The position numbers and the translations under genes are program-made. 64,000 nt of DNA, taken from positions 124,001-188,000 of the forward strand of contig NZ_JAKCFI010000001.1 of assembly GCF_021412625.1 (NCBI RefSeq), given 5' to 3'. Positions 52,034-63,494 of this stretch are shown piece after piece. Numbering within the stretch: position 1 is the stretch's first letter; each line of letters begins with the position of its first letter. The notes beneath the pieces are model-generated. The model had not been told where the DNA came from and did not search any database. It was given only the letters and a program-made list of their open reading frames with translations. Source of the DNA: Myxococcus stipitatus (GTDB lineage Bacteria > Myxococcota > Myxococcia > Myxococcales > Myxococcaceae).

Positions 52034-54796
52034 CTACTCCACCTGGACCTCGACGTTGTCGAGGCCCCACGTCTCGTTGCGGGCGCTCGTCAGGTTCCCC
52101 GCGTAGAAGGTCAACGCGAGAGAGGGCGTACTCGAGTTGAACTTGATTCGCATCCGGTAGGTCGTGTCACCGTAGGCGTAGCCGAGCGTGTTGAGGGCTT
52201 CTCCGCCCGTCCGGGCATACGAGTTGGCGACGGGGTAGGTCTGGGCGTTGCCGGGGGTGTTGGAGAAGACGTACTGCATCAGGGGCGCGTTGTTGGCGCG
52301 CAGCCCGAAGTACGTCGGGTAGACGGGGCCGGCCGCGGACTCGCCAATCCATCCTCCGATGATGAAAAGGTCGAAGCTCACGGTGACCGTGGTGTGGGAG
52401 GGGAGGGCCGCCAGCGACAGGGTGATGTTCTCGTTGCCGAAGCGGCCGAGGAACGTCTTGCCTCCTTGCGGCGAGGTCGACACCAGTCCCTTGCTCCACT
52501 CGCCATACAGCGGCGACTGGAAGTTGGCGAAGTAGGCCCATCGCCCGGAGGGCGTGGGCTCGGGCATGCTCGTCCCCATCTGGGCCCGGACCCGGGACTC
52601 CATGCGCGCGGCCGAGGTGGCGAAGCTGGGGTCCTGCGTCAAGGCGACGTCCAACGTGCAGCTGTCGAGGATGAACGGGCTCGTCACGCCGACGGCCGCG
52701 CAGAGGACCCTCGCCTCCTCACGCTGGGCCGCGTTCAGGTCTCCCACCCCGATCGGGGCGGCGGGGAAGTCGAGGCGGGTGAAGGTGGCGGTGCTCTCCC
52801 CCGCGGCGTAGTCGAAGAGGGACTCCTGCTGGGTGATGCGCCAGCTCGTGGAGAGGCTCTGCGGCGACGTGTAGAGCTGGGAGAAGGACAGCGGCGGTGT
52901 CAGCACCGCTCCATTTCGCAACGCGAAGTCATTCGGGAGGGCGCCGTCGTAGTTGCCGAGCAACCCGCGAACCTTTCCCTTGCGGGTCTCTGGGAATCCG
53001 AGGTTCACGTTGAGGTAGGTGCCATCGAGCGTGACGGTCATCCGGTCCAGGGTGGTGTAGAAGAAGACGTAGGTGGTGGCGTCCTGGCGCAGGACGCGCC
53101 CTCCGCCAGGCAGGGGGAAGACGCTCCCGTCGGGAAGTGAAATGGCCACGCCGTCGACACGCACCTCCAGTCCAGTGGGCGTCAGATAGGCGCTGACGCG
53201 GTTCGTTCCCAGGCGGGTCGCGACCGCCGTCATCACGGAGACCGTGGTGCTCGTCCCCCAGGGCTGCATGCGTGCCTGGACGACGAGGGGGGCTGACAGG
53301 TCGGTGCTCTCCACGAGGACGTATTCGCCAGCGCCCTGGAAGTCGTAGGCGCGGCCATCGAACGTGACCAGATGGGGATCGCCCCACCCATAACCGATGC
53401 CGCATTTGCCCGGGGTGGTGATCGTGCAGCCCTCCTGATAGCGGAGCACCACATAGTCGTCATCCCCATGTTGAACGGTGGGCGGCGTGGTGGTGAATGA
53501 GCCCTGGGTGATACCCGCGATGTAGACGCCGTTGAAGATGTCCGCTGCCACTCCCTTGCCCACGTCCCTCACCATCGAGGGGTCCCCTTCGGAGGTAGAG
53601 CCGAGCTGTCTCGTGGCTGTGGCGCGAGTACCACCACCCGCGTCGTATTTCACCAGGAAGATGTTGTCATAGTTCTGCGGTTCGGGGGCGGTCAGGTCAT
53701 AGTCCGTGGCCCCGGTGACATAGACGTTGGCCCCTCCATCCGAAGCAACGCCATATGCGCGATCACTCCCCCTCGAACCGAATTGTCGAGACCACTTCTT
53801 CGTGCCGGCGCCGTCGTACTTCACGACAATGGCATCGAATTCGCCCCCCACTGCTGTCTGTCCGTCGAAGTTCGCCCCGGTGTACCCCGACATATAGACA
53901 TCGATATCGGTGAGGGAGCCCGAGAGAGAACGTCGGGCGGTCGCCACCCCCGTGAAGGAGTCTTCCTTGGTCGTGCCGAGCTGCCTCGTCCAGAGCGGCT
54001 GAGGCTGCCCCAGCTTGCTGAACTTGGCGATGAAGGCATCGCCCCCGCCCTTATGGGCGGCGCCCATGTTGCCGTAGGTGTGTCCCACGACGTAGACATC
54101 GTCGTTGAAATCCGTGGCGATGCCACGAATCTCTTCCTCGATCGCGGCATTCCCGAATTGGAGGATCCAGTCCTGGCCTCCATTGGCGTTGAATCGGGCG
54201 ATGAAGCCGTTCTTCAAGGGGTCGGGAGGAGTCGTTCCGTCCAGCGTGCCGGTGGTGGTTCCCGCCACATAGATGACGCCCGATTGGGTCGTGGCGATTC
54301 CCGTCGCCTGGTCGTCGCCAGTCGAGCCGAACTGGTGCTTCCAAATCGGCTTGCCGGTGTTGGGGTCCAGCCTGGCCAGGAAGACATCCGTCCCCCCGAC
54401 ATTGGGGAGCCCATTGTCTCCCATGGCTCCATACGTATAGCCCGTGACGTAGACCTGGGTATTCCCTGTCTTCGTATGAGTGGCGATCCCCGTTCCGATG
54501 TCCGAGTACTCTGTCCCGAACTGCCAGGCCCAGGTCTTGAGTCCGAGGCTGTCATGCTTGACGACGACGACGTCCTGGTCGCCTAGATGCGACAGGCCGA
54601 CGTCAAAGACGTCCATGCTCTCCCCGACCGAGTACACTCCCTCATGCGTCGCCGCCACGGCGTTGGCTCGGTCCGCCTGCGTCGTGCCGTGTTGCCAGAG
54701 CCAGGACAGGTTTTCGCCCGGGGTGGGCCCCGTGGGCACGACGCCCTGGGGGGACGACGCCAGTGCCACACACAACATCCATCCGATTGCTTGCAT
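52034..54796 (-). CDS. Secreted beta-propeller (SBBP) protein with VWD domain
   Basis: A 920-residue secreted protein. After a short signal-like start, residues about 30-455 are SBBP-type propeller repeats (VYVTGYTYGAMG, VYVAGTTTG, VYVVGHTYGNM, VYVTGATDY). Residues about 465-625 match a von Willebrand type D domain (GWGDPHLVTFDGRAYDFQGAGEYVL ... LGNYDG), and about 745-920 look like a lectin-type beta-sandwich. VWD domains are mainly animal extracellular modules; bacterial ones are mostly in myxobacteria and relatives. Probably a surface or matrix protein. Confidence 0.85.
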   Translation of the reverse strand: MQAIGWMLCVALASSPQGVVPTGPTPGENLSWLWQHGTTQADRANAVAATHEGVYSVGESMDVFDVGLSHLGDQDVVVVKHDSLGLKTWAWQFGTEYSDIGTGIATHTKTGNTQVYVTGYTYGAMGDNGLPNVGGTDVFLARLDPNTGKPIWKHQFGSTGDDQATGIATTQSGVIYVAGTTTGTLDGTTPPDPLKNGFIARFNANGGQDWILQFGNAAIEEEIRGIATDFNDDVYVVGHTYGNMGAAHKGGGDAFIAKFSKLGQPQPLWTRQLGTTKEDSFTGVATARRSLSGSLTDIDVYMSGYTGANFDGQTAVGGEFDAIVVKYDGAGTKKWSRQFGSRGSDRAYGVASDGGANVYVTGATDYDLTAPEPQNYDNIFLVKYDAGGGTRATATRQLGSTSEGDPSMVRDVGKGVAADIFNGVYIAGITQGSFTTTPPTVQHGDDDYVVLRYQEGCTITTPGKCGIGYGWGDPHLVTFDGRAYDFQGAGEYVLVESTDLSAPLVVQARMQPWGTSTTVSVMTAVATRLGTNRVSAYLTPTGLEVRVDGVAISLPDGSVFPLPGGGRVLRQDATTYVFFYTTLDRMTVTLDGTYLNVNLGFPETRKGKVRGLLGNYDGALPNDFALRNGAVLTPPLSFSQLYTSPQSLSTSWRITQQESLFDYAAGESTATFTRLDFPAAPIGVGDLNAAQREEARVLCAAVGVTSPFILDSCTLDVALTQDPSFATSAARMESRVRAQMGTSMPEPTPSGRWAYFANFQSPLYGEWSKGLVSTSPQGGKTFLGRFGNENITLSLAALPSHTTVTVSFDLFIIGGWIGESAAGPVYPTYFGLRANNAPLMQYVFSNTPGNAQTYPVANSYARTGGEALNTLGYAYGDTTYRMRIKFNSSTPSLALTFYAGNLTSARNETWGLDNVEVQVE

Positions 54797-55093
54797 GCTC
54801 CACCTCCGAAAGGGCAGGCATTAGAGCGTTGATTTACGGACAGAGTGGGGGACGGCCCTCAATGGTTAGGCGGTTGTTGAGTGGCGAACAGTCGTGATGA
54901 GGCGGTGACGAAGGGATGACGCCAGGCGTCGTGGGGAGGTCGTTAGCCGGAAGGCGATGTGTCAGCGGGGTGGAGGTGGGTGTCATTTCCGAGCTATCGC
55001 TGATGGATGCGCAAAGGGCAGCCGTCGTTCGTCCGGCGTCCCTCGTCAGACCGTGCCTGGCCTGTTCGGTACCCCGACGGTGCCGTGGGCCTG

Positions 55094-56515
55094 TCACAAT
55101 CGCGCCAGGACCAGTCGGGCCATCTGGACCGCGTCGGGGTTGTCTGAGGACGCGGCGACCCGGCGGACGTCGTCGAGTACGACGGGGCCCAGGTGGACCA
55201 GTCCCCAGCCTGCGTGGGAGCGGACGTCCCATGAAGGGTCGGAGAGGGCGGTGAGGAGTCCCTCCTTGGCCCGGAGGTCGCGCAGTTCGTCGAGGGCCAG
55301 CGCCGCGTGGGCGCGCACCTCGCCGTGCCCATCGGTCCGCAGCAGTCCCAGTAGTCGGTCCAGGTAGCGCGGGTTCTTGTCGAGGGCGACCTCGATCAAC
55401 CCGCGGACCCGCTCGGCGGAGTGCTCGCTCCGGAGCATCTCATCGATACCGCGAAATGGCAGGGTCAGCCGCAGCAGGTGCTCGCTGTAGGGATGGTGGC
55501 CAGACACGTTGTCCTGGTCGGTGACGAACCCCTTCCGCTTGTCGGACCAGCGGCGAGGCCAGACACGCAGGACGAGCTGTCCACCGTCCGTGACGTAGAT
55601 GGCCGCGAGGTTGTAGCCATGGCCCGAGGGAACTCCCGTCGCCGCCGCGTCTCCATGCGCCGCGCCCGCGACGACCCTCACGAAGAGCCCTCCCGCCCCT
55701 GAGCGGGCCTGCTCGGAGCCGGCTTCATGCACGTGACCGGAGAGGTGCAGGTGCGCGTGATTGCGAATCCATGCGTCCGCGCTCCGCTCGTCCGCGAGCC
55801 AGCCCCCCTCGAGTGGATGGTGGCCGAGGACCAGCACGAGTTCTTGTGGCTCGACGGGAGGGATGAGCAGGGCTCGGGCCAACTGCTCGTTCCCCAGGCG
55901 CAGCCGCCCCTGGTCCGAGTCATCCGCGGAGAGCAGCGCCGTGTTCAATCCGACCACTCGGACGCGCAATCCCTCCGCGACCTCCAGCCGATGCGTCCAG
56001 AACAACCGCTCCTCCCCGAGGGTGGGAGACTCGCGCGTGGCGGGGCCGAACTGTCGAGCCCATTCGAGGAAGTTCGCCTGTCTTCGCGCCAGCAGCGCTC
56101 GCTGCGGGGGCTGGGCGAGCGCGGCATCCAGCTCCTGCTTCCCCTCCCGCAGCTGCTCCACGAGTCGACGGACCTCCTTGTCGCGGTCCACCGCGCGCTG
56201 GACGTCGTGGTTGCCCGGGACGACCAGGACGCTGGCCGCGTCGAGGCCGAGCCGCTGTGCGAGGCCCTGGAGGAACCGGGTGGCCTCCTCGTACTCCGTG
56301 CACCGCGTCTGCCCCGGCCGACCGCGAGTGCCACCACTGAAGGCGATGTCTCCAGTGACGAAGACGCTCGTCGGAGCTGGGACTCCGCGCTCGCCCGCCT
56401 GTGAGACATCCGACAGCAGACACGACAAGACCAGTTGCTGGTCCCAGGCATGCGCGGCGCCGCCATGGCCGAAGTGGATGTCGGACAGGTGCACCCAGGC
56501 GAAGAGAGGCTTCAC
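55094..56515 (-). CDS. Metallophosphoesterase with HEAT-like repeats
   Basis: A 473-residue cytoplasmic protein. The calcineurin-like phosphoesterase core has all metal motifs: LSDIHFG, VTGDIAFSGG, PGNHD, LVLGHHPLEGG and SGHVHEA. From about residue 345 it has helical HEAT-like repeats (DEMLRSEHSAERVRGLIEVALDKNP; HGEVRAHAALALDELRDLRAKEGLLTAL; WDVRSHAGWGLVHLG) that probably bind a partner. Possible substrates are cyclic nucleotides, other phosphodiesters or phosphoproteins. The GTG at 56,515 is preferred over ATG 56,560 because a G-rich site lies just upstream and homology starts at once; this is uncertain. Confidence 0.82.
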   Translation of the reverse strand: MKPLFAWVHLSDIHFGHGGAAHAWDQQLVLSCLLSDVSQAGERGVPAPTSVFVTGDIAFSGGTRGRPGQTRCTEYEEATRFLQGLAQRLGLDAASVLVVPGNHDVQRAVDRDKEVRRLVEQLREGKQELDAALAQPPQRALLARRQANFLEWARQFGPATRESPTLGEERLFWTHRLEVAEGLRVRVVGLNTALLSADDSDQGRLRLGNEQLARALLIPPVEPQELVLVLGHHPLEGGWLADERSADAWIRNHAHLHLSGHVHEAGSEQARSGAGGLFVRVVAGAAHGDAAATGVPSGHGYNLAAIYVTDGGQLVLRVWPRRWSDKRKGFVTDQDNVSGHHPYSEHLLRLTLPFRGIDEMLRSEHSAERVRGLIEVALDKNPRYLDRLLGLLRTDGHGEVRAHAALALDELRDLRAKEGLLTALSDPSWDVRSHAGWGLVHLGPVVLDDVRRVAASSDNPDAVQMARLVLARL

Positions 56516-56637
56516 GGTGACCCCCGACGGCGAGTCTACCGCCGGGCGGCGCACGCTCATCGCCAAGGAGGCCGGGAGCCACCTGCTCGCGGCCTCCCTT
56601 GTTCAACTCCGTACGGGGGACATGTCCTCCGCGGGGC

Positions 56638-59600
56638 TCAAGGCCCCCACACCGGCCCGTTCAGGGTGACGGTCATGGGCTGGACGCTGGCGCGCAGCGG
56701 CGCCTGGGTGACCGCGCCGCTGGCCGCGTAGCCGAAGCTGCCGCCTGTGCTCGCGATGCCCTTCTCGAACTGGACCACCGCGCTGCCACGCGTCGGGTGG
56801 GTCATGGTCACCGTATACGTGGTCGACGTCTCCGCGAGCGTGAGCTGCAACGCGGAGCCACTGGTCGCGTCCCGGGCCTGCACCACGTGCAGGAAGTGGC
56901 TGACCACCTGGCCGTGGGTCTCCACCTCGCCCCGGAACTGGCCCACCGGGTACGGATAGGTCCCGTCCGGTCTCACCGGGCCGCGCTCGTCGATGACCCT
57001 CCGGACCGGCGCCGTCGGGACGAGCGTGCTGACCCTCAGCTCCTGGCCCCCTGTGCTCGCCGTCCAGGTGTTGCCGCTGAGCACCGGGTTCGCCGGGAAG
57101 TGGATGAGGAAGGTCTTGTCGACCGACGCATCGGCGTTGGCGCTCTCCAACCGGTCGAACACGACGAGCGTGTCGAGCGGGCGGACGAACAGCGTCTCAC
57201 GGACCACCCGGCCCGCGTGCGGATTGCCGACCTCGGCCTCGCGGTGGGCCCACTCGTCGCTCACGTCGTACACGCCCGTGAGGTCGACCGCGGCGTAGTT
57301 GTACGTCGCCGTCGACTCGAGGCGCAGCATCTGCGGCGCGTGGTGGAAGTGGCCGACCGTGCCGAGTCCTTCGAACAGGAGGGTGTTGTGGGCCACGGGA
57401 GACTCGGTGTCGACCGTCCCGCCGCCATACCCGACGATGGAGTTGGCGTAGCCCACCGTCTCCCGGGCCAGGAACTGGCCCGCCCGCCACAGCTGGAAGT
57501 TGCCGGAGTCGCGGTGGGCGTGGCCCGCGTTGGAGGTGATGCCGAACTGCAGGTTGACCATCGTCGCGTCCGCCGCCCACGCCGTCTTCGCGTACACCAT
57601 GCCCAGTCCGGGCGCGTGGTAGTCGAGCGGCAGCGGCGAGAGGTCCCGTGACGGCACCGCCGCCAGCGTGTCGCTGTAGACGTACCGGACCAGCCGGTCG
57701 TCGATGGGCTGCGCGGTGAGCTCCAGGAAGCGCTTGGCGTAGCCCGCGATGGGCTGGTCCGCCCACTCCTCGATGAGTGGCGCGAAGTAGCTGCCCAGCG
57801 TCGTCTGCGCGGTGTTGCTCGAGTCCCACCGCGACAGCCAGCGCTCGTCGTCGTTGAACGGGAAGGTCTCGTAGAGCTGGAACTGGCCCCTCTGGCTGGG
57901 CCCCGGCGTCGTCGAGTAGATGGACCAGAACACCGACTCCATGAAGTAGTCGGTCTGGTTCCACATGTCGTGGTCATACAGGCCCAGCGTGGTGAAGGGC
58001 ACCGTCATGTAGCCGAACGTCCGGCGGCCATATGTCGAGCCCTCGTGCGGCGCGCCTCCTGCTCCCGGCCCATCGAGGTAGGGCTTCAGCGAGAAGGTCC
58101 AACGCGAGCTCATCGCGTATTGGAGCAGGTCGTTGGCGTAGGGCTGGTTCTCGTGCCAGCTCGCGATGGCCCACAGCAGGGAGTTGCGGAAGTAGCCCGT
58201 GTAGTAGTTGTTGCCCTCCATCCCGATGCCGCCCCACGGCTTGTCGTTGAGCGCCTCGATGGTGAAGTTCCAGCGGTCGAGCAGGGTGGTCCGCTCCGCT
58301 GGCAGCAGGTGCGCGAAGCACCAGTCATACGTGAGGATGACCGCCTCGCCGTACCAGCGGGCGGGGTCGCTCGATACCGAGCTCTCCGTGATGGGAATCT
58401 GGGTGTTCACCGCCCAGGTGATGGCGGCGCGGCACGACGCCGCGTTCCCGGTGATGAGCGAGTGCATCGCCGCGTCGATGGCCTGCTCCGGGCCCTGCAC
58501 CGTCGCCACCGGCGTAAAGGGGTTGGTGGCGAAGTACGCCTGCGCCCGGGCCAGACGGTTCCCCGTGAACCAGATTCGAGGATGCGTCGTCGGGATGGGG
58601 AGCACCATCGGAGGCCCATTGTCGATGGTGAGGGAGATGGGCGCGGACGTGGTGAGATTGCCCGCGCGGTCCCTGGCCACCGCCGTCACGGAGAAGGTCC
58701 CGTTGCCCACCCGGGTCGTGATGACGTTGAACCAGTAGGGGTAGGTCAGGTCCTCCTGCCCGAAGTCCTGGCCGTTCACCCGCAGCCGCACTCCGGCGAG
58801 CCGCACGTCGTCGTAGGCGTCGACCCGCACCTGGATGGAGCCGCCCACCGTCGCGCCCGTGCCCGGAGAGACGATCTGCACCTCGGGCGGGACGGTGTCC
58901 GGCGGGGGCGCGCTCACGACGATGCTCACGGGCACGGAGGTGGTGACGTTGCCCGCGGCGTCGCGCGCCACGGCGGTCATCTGACGCGGGCCGTAGGGCT
59001 CCAGGGCTTCCGTGTCGAGCGACACCGACCAGGGCGCGGACAGGTCCGCCTCGCCGACCTGCACGCCGTCCAGCTCCACGTGCACCCGCGTGACGCCCAC
59101 GTCGTCGGTGGCGCTCATCCGCACCGTGAACGGGCCGCTCACCGTCTCGTTGGCGGAGGGGAGGGTGATTTGCACCTGGGGCGGCGAGGTGTCGACAATC
59201 TCGTTGTCGATGGTGATGCGCACGGGCGCGGACGTGGTGAGGTTGCCGGCGGCGTCACGGGCATGCGCCGTCAGCACATGGTCGCCGTTGCGGTACAGGC
59301 GCGTGTCGAGCTGGGCCGAGGCGAGGGGCCGGCCGTCGATGCGCAGCTGCACGCTCGTCACGCCCACGTCGTCGCTCGAGGACACCGCGAGGGTGACCAC
59401 GTCCTCCACCGTCGCGCCTGCCGTGGGGGAGGTGATGGCGACCGTCGGCGGGGTGTTGTCACTGCGCGGCGCGGGCGCCGTGTACTCGATGGTGAGCACC
59501 GGCCGGCGCTCCGGCTGGGACGCCAGGGCGGTGAACAGCTTGGCCACCTTGCCCACCTGTGTGTTCGCCAGCATCAACCCCTGGTTGGTCGACGGGTCGT

Positions 59601-60159
59601 CCACCCATGACTGCACCACCGCGACGTCCAGCGACACGTCGTGGAGGCTCACCACGGTGGGGAACGTGGTCAGCGTGAACGACGTCCCGGCGACGAGGTC
59701 CGTCCCCTGGCCGACGGCGCCCAGCCGCTCCCACTCCAGCCCGTCGTCACGGAACTGCCACCCCAGGCCATTGGCCGTCAGGCTCCACGGCGTCTGGAGG
59801 TATGCGCCCCGAATCGCGAAGTCGTCGGTATAGGTCTCGATGGCCAGCCGCAGCGTCGCGCTCTGCACCACCGCGCCAGCGGGGACCCCCAGCTGCGGGA
59901 AGCGCAGCAGCGCCTCGACCTCGTAGTCCTCCGTCTGGAAGACGCCGATCAACGGCTCGTTGCGGTACGCCGCGCCATTCGGAGTCATGCCCTGGCTGGT
60001 GATGGTCACCGCGTCGGAGACCGTCACCGACGCGGTCACCGCCCGCCGGGCCGTCGCCGTGGAGGCCTCGGGCTCGCCAGACCTCGAACAGCCCGCGAGC
60101 AACCCCAGGGCGAGCGCCGTGACAAGGCACCTCGTTACACCAGCTATTCTTGAGTTCAT
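56638..60159 (-). CDS. Heparinase II/III-type polysaccharide lyase lipoprotein with DNRLRE and Ig-like domains
   Basis: A 1173-residue surface lipoprotein (ALGLLAGCSRS lipobox). In order: a DNRLRE-type beta domain (about 45-225), three Ig-like repeats of about 95 residues (TPPTVAITSPTAGATV, SPPQVQITLPSANETV, VPPEVQIVSPGTGATV), a helical heparinase II/III-like (alpha/alpha)6 part (about 515-830) and a beta-sandwich part with GHAHRDSGNFQLWRAG (about 880). It probably cleaves uronic-acid-containing polysaccharides by beta-elimination, fitting a predatory or saprophytic lifestyle. ATG at 60,159. Confidence 0.82.
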   Translation of the reverse strand: MNSRIAGVTRCLVTALALGLLAGCSRSGEPEASTATARRAVTASVTVSDAVTITSQGMTPNGAAYRNEPLIGVFQTEDYEVEALLRFPQLGVPAGAVVQSATLRLAIETYTDDFAIRGAYLQTPWSLTANGLGWQFRDDGLEWERLGAVGQGTDLVAGTSFTLTTFPTVVSLHDVSLDVAVVQSWVDDPSTNQGLMLANTQVGKVAKLFTALASQPERRPVLTIEYTAPAPRSDNTPPTVAITSPTAGATVEDVVTLAVSSSDDVGVTSVQLRIDGRPLASAQLDTRLYRNGDHVLTAHARDAAGNLTTSAPVRITIDNEIVDTSPPQVQITLPSANETVSGPFTVRMSATDDVGVTRVHVELDGVQVGEADLSAPWSVSLDTEALEPYGPRQMTAVARDAAGNVTTSVPVSIVVSAPPPDTVPPEVQIVSPGTGATVGGSIQVRVDAYDDVRLAGVRLRVNGQDFGQEDLTYPYWFNVITTRVGNGTFSVTAVARDRAGNLTTSAPISLTIDNGPPMVLPIPTTHPRIWFTGNRLARAQAYFATNPFTPVATVQGPEQAIDAAMHSLITGNAASCRAAITWAVNTQIPITESSVSSDPARWYGEAVILTYDWCFAHLLPAERTTLLDRWNFTIEALNDKPWGGIGMEGNNYYTGYFRNSLLWAIASWHENQPYANDLLQYAMSSRWTFSLKPYLDGPGAGGAPHEGSTYGRRTFGYMTVPFTTLGLYDHDMWNQTDYFMESVFWSIYSTTPGPSQRGQFQLYETFPFNDDERWLSRWDSSNTAQTTLGSYFAPLIEEWADQPIAGYAKRFLELTAQPIDDRLVRYVYSDTLAAVPSRDLSPLPLDYHAPGLGMVYAKTAWAADATMVNLQFGITSNAGHAHRDSGNFQLWRAGQFLARETVGYANSIVGYGGGTVDTESPVAHNTLLFEGLGTVGHFHHAPQMLRLESTATYNYAAVDLTGVYDVSDEWAHREAEVGNPHAGRVVRETLFVRPLDTLVVFDRLESANADASVDKTFLIHFPANPVLSGNTWTASTGGQELRVSTLVPTAPVRRVIDERGPVRPDGTYPYPVGQFRGEVETHGQVVSHFLHVVQARDATSGSALQLTLAETSTTYTVTMTHPTRGSAVVQFEKGIASTGGSFGYAASGAVTQAPLRASVQPMTVTLNGPVWGP

Positions 60160-60276
60160 TGTTTGACGGCTATTAGCGTGCGAATGGAGGGATGTCCATC
60201 CGCCCACCCGGACCTGGTCCGTGAGGGAGGCGTCACACGCCTGACGGCCGTCGTGGTGCGACGTCGGGGCTGGGGC

Positions 60277-60474
60277 TCAGAGGGCCACCAGCTCCCGCTT
60301 CACCAGGGGCTCCACCTGCCGCTGGAGGGCCTGGAGCTGCGTGAGCTTCTCCCGCAGCTTGATGCGCAGCTCGCGCTCATCCGTATGGAGGACCTCGTCG
60401 TGCAGCTCCTCGATACTCTCGGCCAGACAGGCGTGGAGGAGGTGGATCTGCTGCGGGGAGAGCTCCAGGACCAT
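60277..60474 (-). CDS. Small coiled-coil hypothetical protein
   Basis: A 65-residue, highly charged, probably helical protein (MVLELSPQQIHLLHACLAESIEELHDEVLHTDERELRIKL...). GAGG lies six bases upstream of the ATG at 60,474. It stands alone between the heparinase gene and hppA. The heptad-like pattern suggests a coiled coil. Confidence 0.6.
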   Translation of the reverse strand: MVLELSPQQIHLLHACLAESIEELHDEVLHTDERELRIKLREKLTQLQALQRQVEPLVKRELVAL

Positions 60475-60661
60475 GGGAAACCTCGCGCTCAGCGGAACAC
60501 GCGGAAGCCTAGCGCTGGCGCACCCTGAGTCCGTGGGGCCTGGACGACAATGATTGTCGGGATGTTGGCTGTCGGACACTCTCGGATCGAATCACTGGCG
60601 GGGCGCGCAATCTCTCGACGCGCGGCGCCATCAACCAGCCTCGACCCGCACCGACATCAGG

Positions 60662-60692
60662 GGTGCGGCGCCCGGGTTCCAGGCGCCGCACC
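60662..60692 (-). terminator. GC-rich hairpin downstream of hppA
   Basis: GGTGCGGCGCC and GGCGCCGCACC pair perfectly (11 bp) around a nine-base loop, 12 bases beyond the hppA stop. No T-run. Confidence 0.6.
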
Positions 60693-60704
60693 ACGCACCG
60701 CGGA

Positions 60705-62783
<2,079 letters not shown>

Positions 62784-63494
62784 CCAATCCTCCAGAGCAG
62801 TCCCGGGGCCTTGACACCCTCCCCATCTGGGTCGCTCGTGCGCCGCACATTGTGCGTGGGGGGCCTATACGGGATTTCCGAGCCATCTGGGAGCCTTCTC
62901 GAAGCACCCACACGAGATGGCCGGGCGCTCGGAGGCGCGGACGGGGGCGGAGGGGCGGCGGAGGGCCCCCAGGGCTGTGTGCCGGTGTGGAATCCACCCC
63001 CCCTTGGGCACACGGGGAAGCCGTTTCTCGCCCCTCTGGGAGTCACTGGGACCCCTTTCCAGTGAGGACGGAGCGCGGCCAAGACGCCCAGGCCGTTGGT
63101 GGGCCTACGAATCCGCGCCTTTCGAGGGGAGCAGGGCCGTGAGCGGGGGGGCTGGGCGCGCCCTCACGGAGCGAGGCGGGCCAGAAGCCCACGGGCCGGG
63201 CAACGGGGCCACCCCTCCACCCCCGCCCAAGCCGCCGACGCGCACCTCATCGGGGTTTCCGAACCCCTGGGGTGATGTGTCGCCGTCGCGCCCCGCTTGC
63301 TCCCGGGCCGCACGCCCCTCGCGGCGAGAGCTTTGCCTGAAAGAGAGTTTTCGGGGGGAGTGGAGGCGTTGGATGGGGATGTGATGTGTCCTATGTGTCT
63401 TGTATTTCGTGATTTGCTGCTCCTGGCGCGTGGTGCCGTGTCCTGCGAGGGAATGGCCCCTCCTGACAAACCCGCGCTTCGTGGGAGCAAACAA
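62784..63494. other. Intergenic region between hppA and the glycosidase-like gene
   Basis: 711 bases without a convincing gene. The right part (about 63,340-63,440) is less GC-rich and could contain the promoter of the plus-strand gene. A long frame at 62,917-63,384 is Arg/Pro/Gly-rich and looks non-coding. Confidence 0.35.

Noticed and set aside
62917..63384. 155-codon frame in the hppA-glycosidase intergenic region
   Set aside because: Arg/Pro/Gly-rich composition, no ribosome site or recognisable domain.
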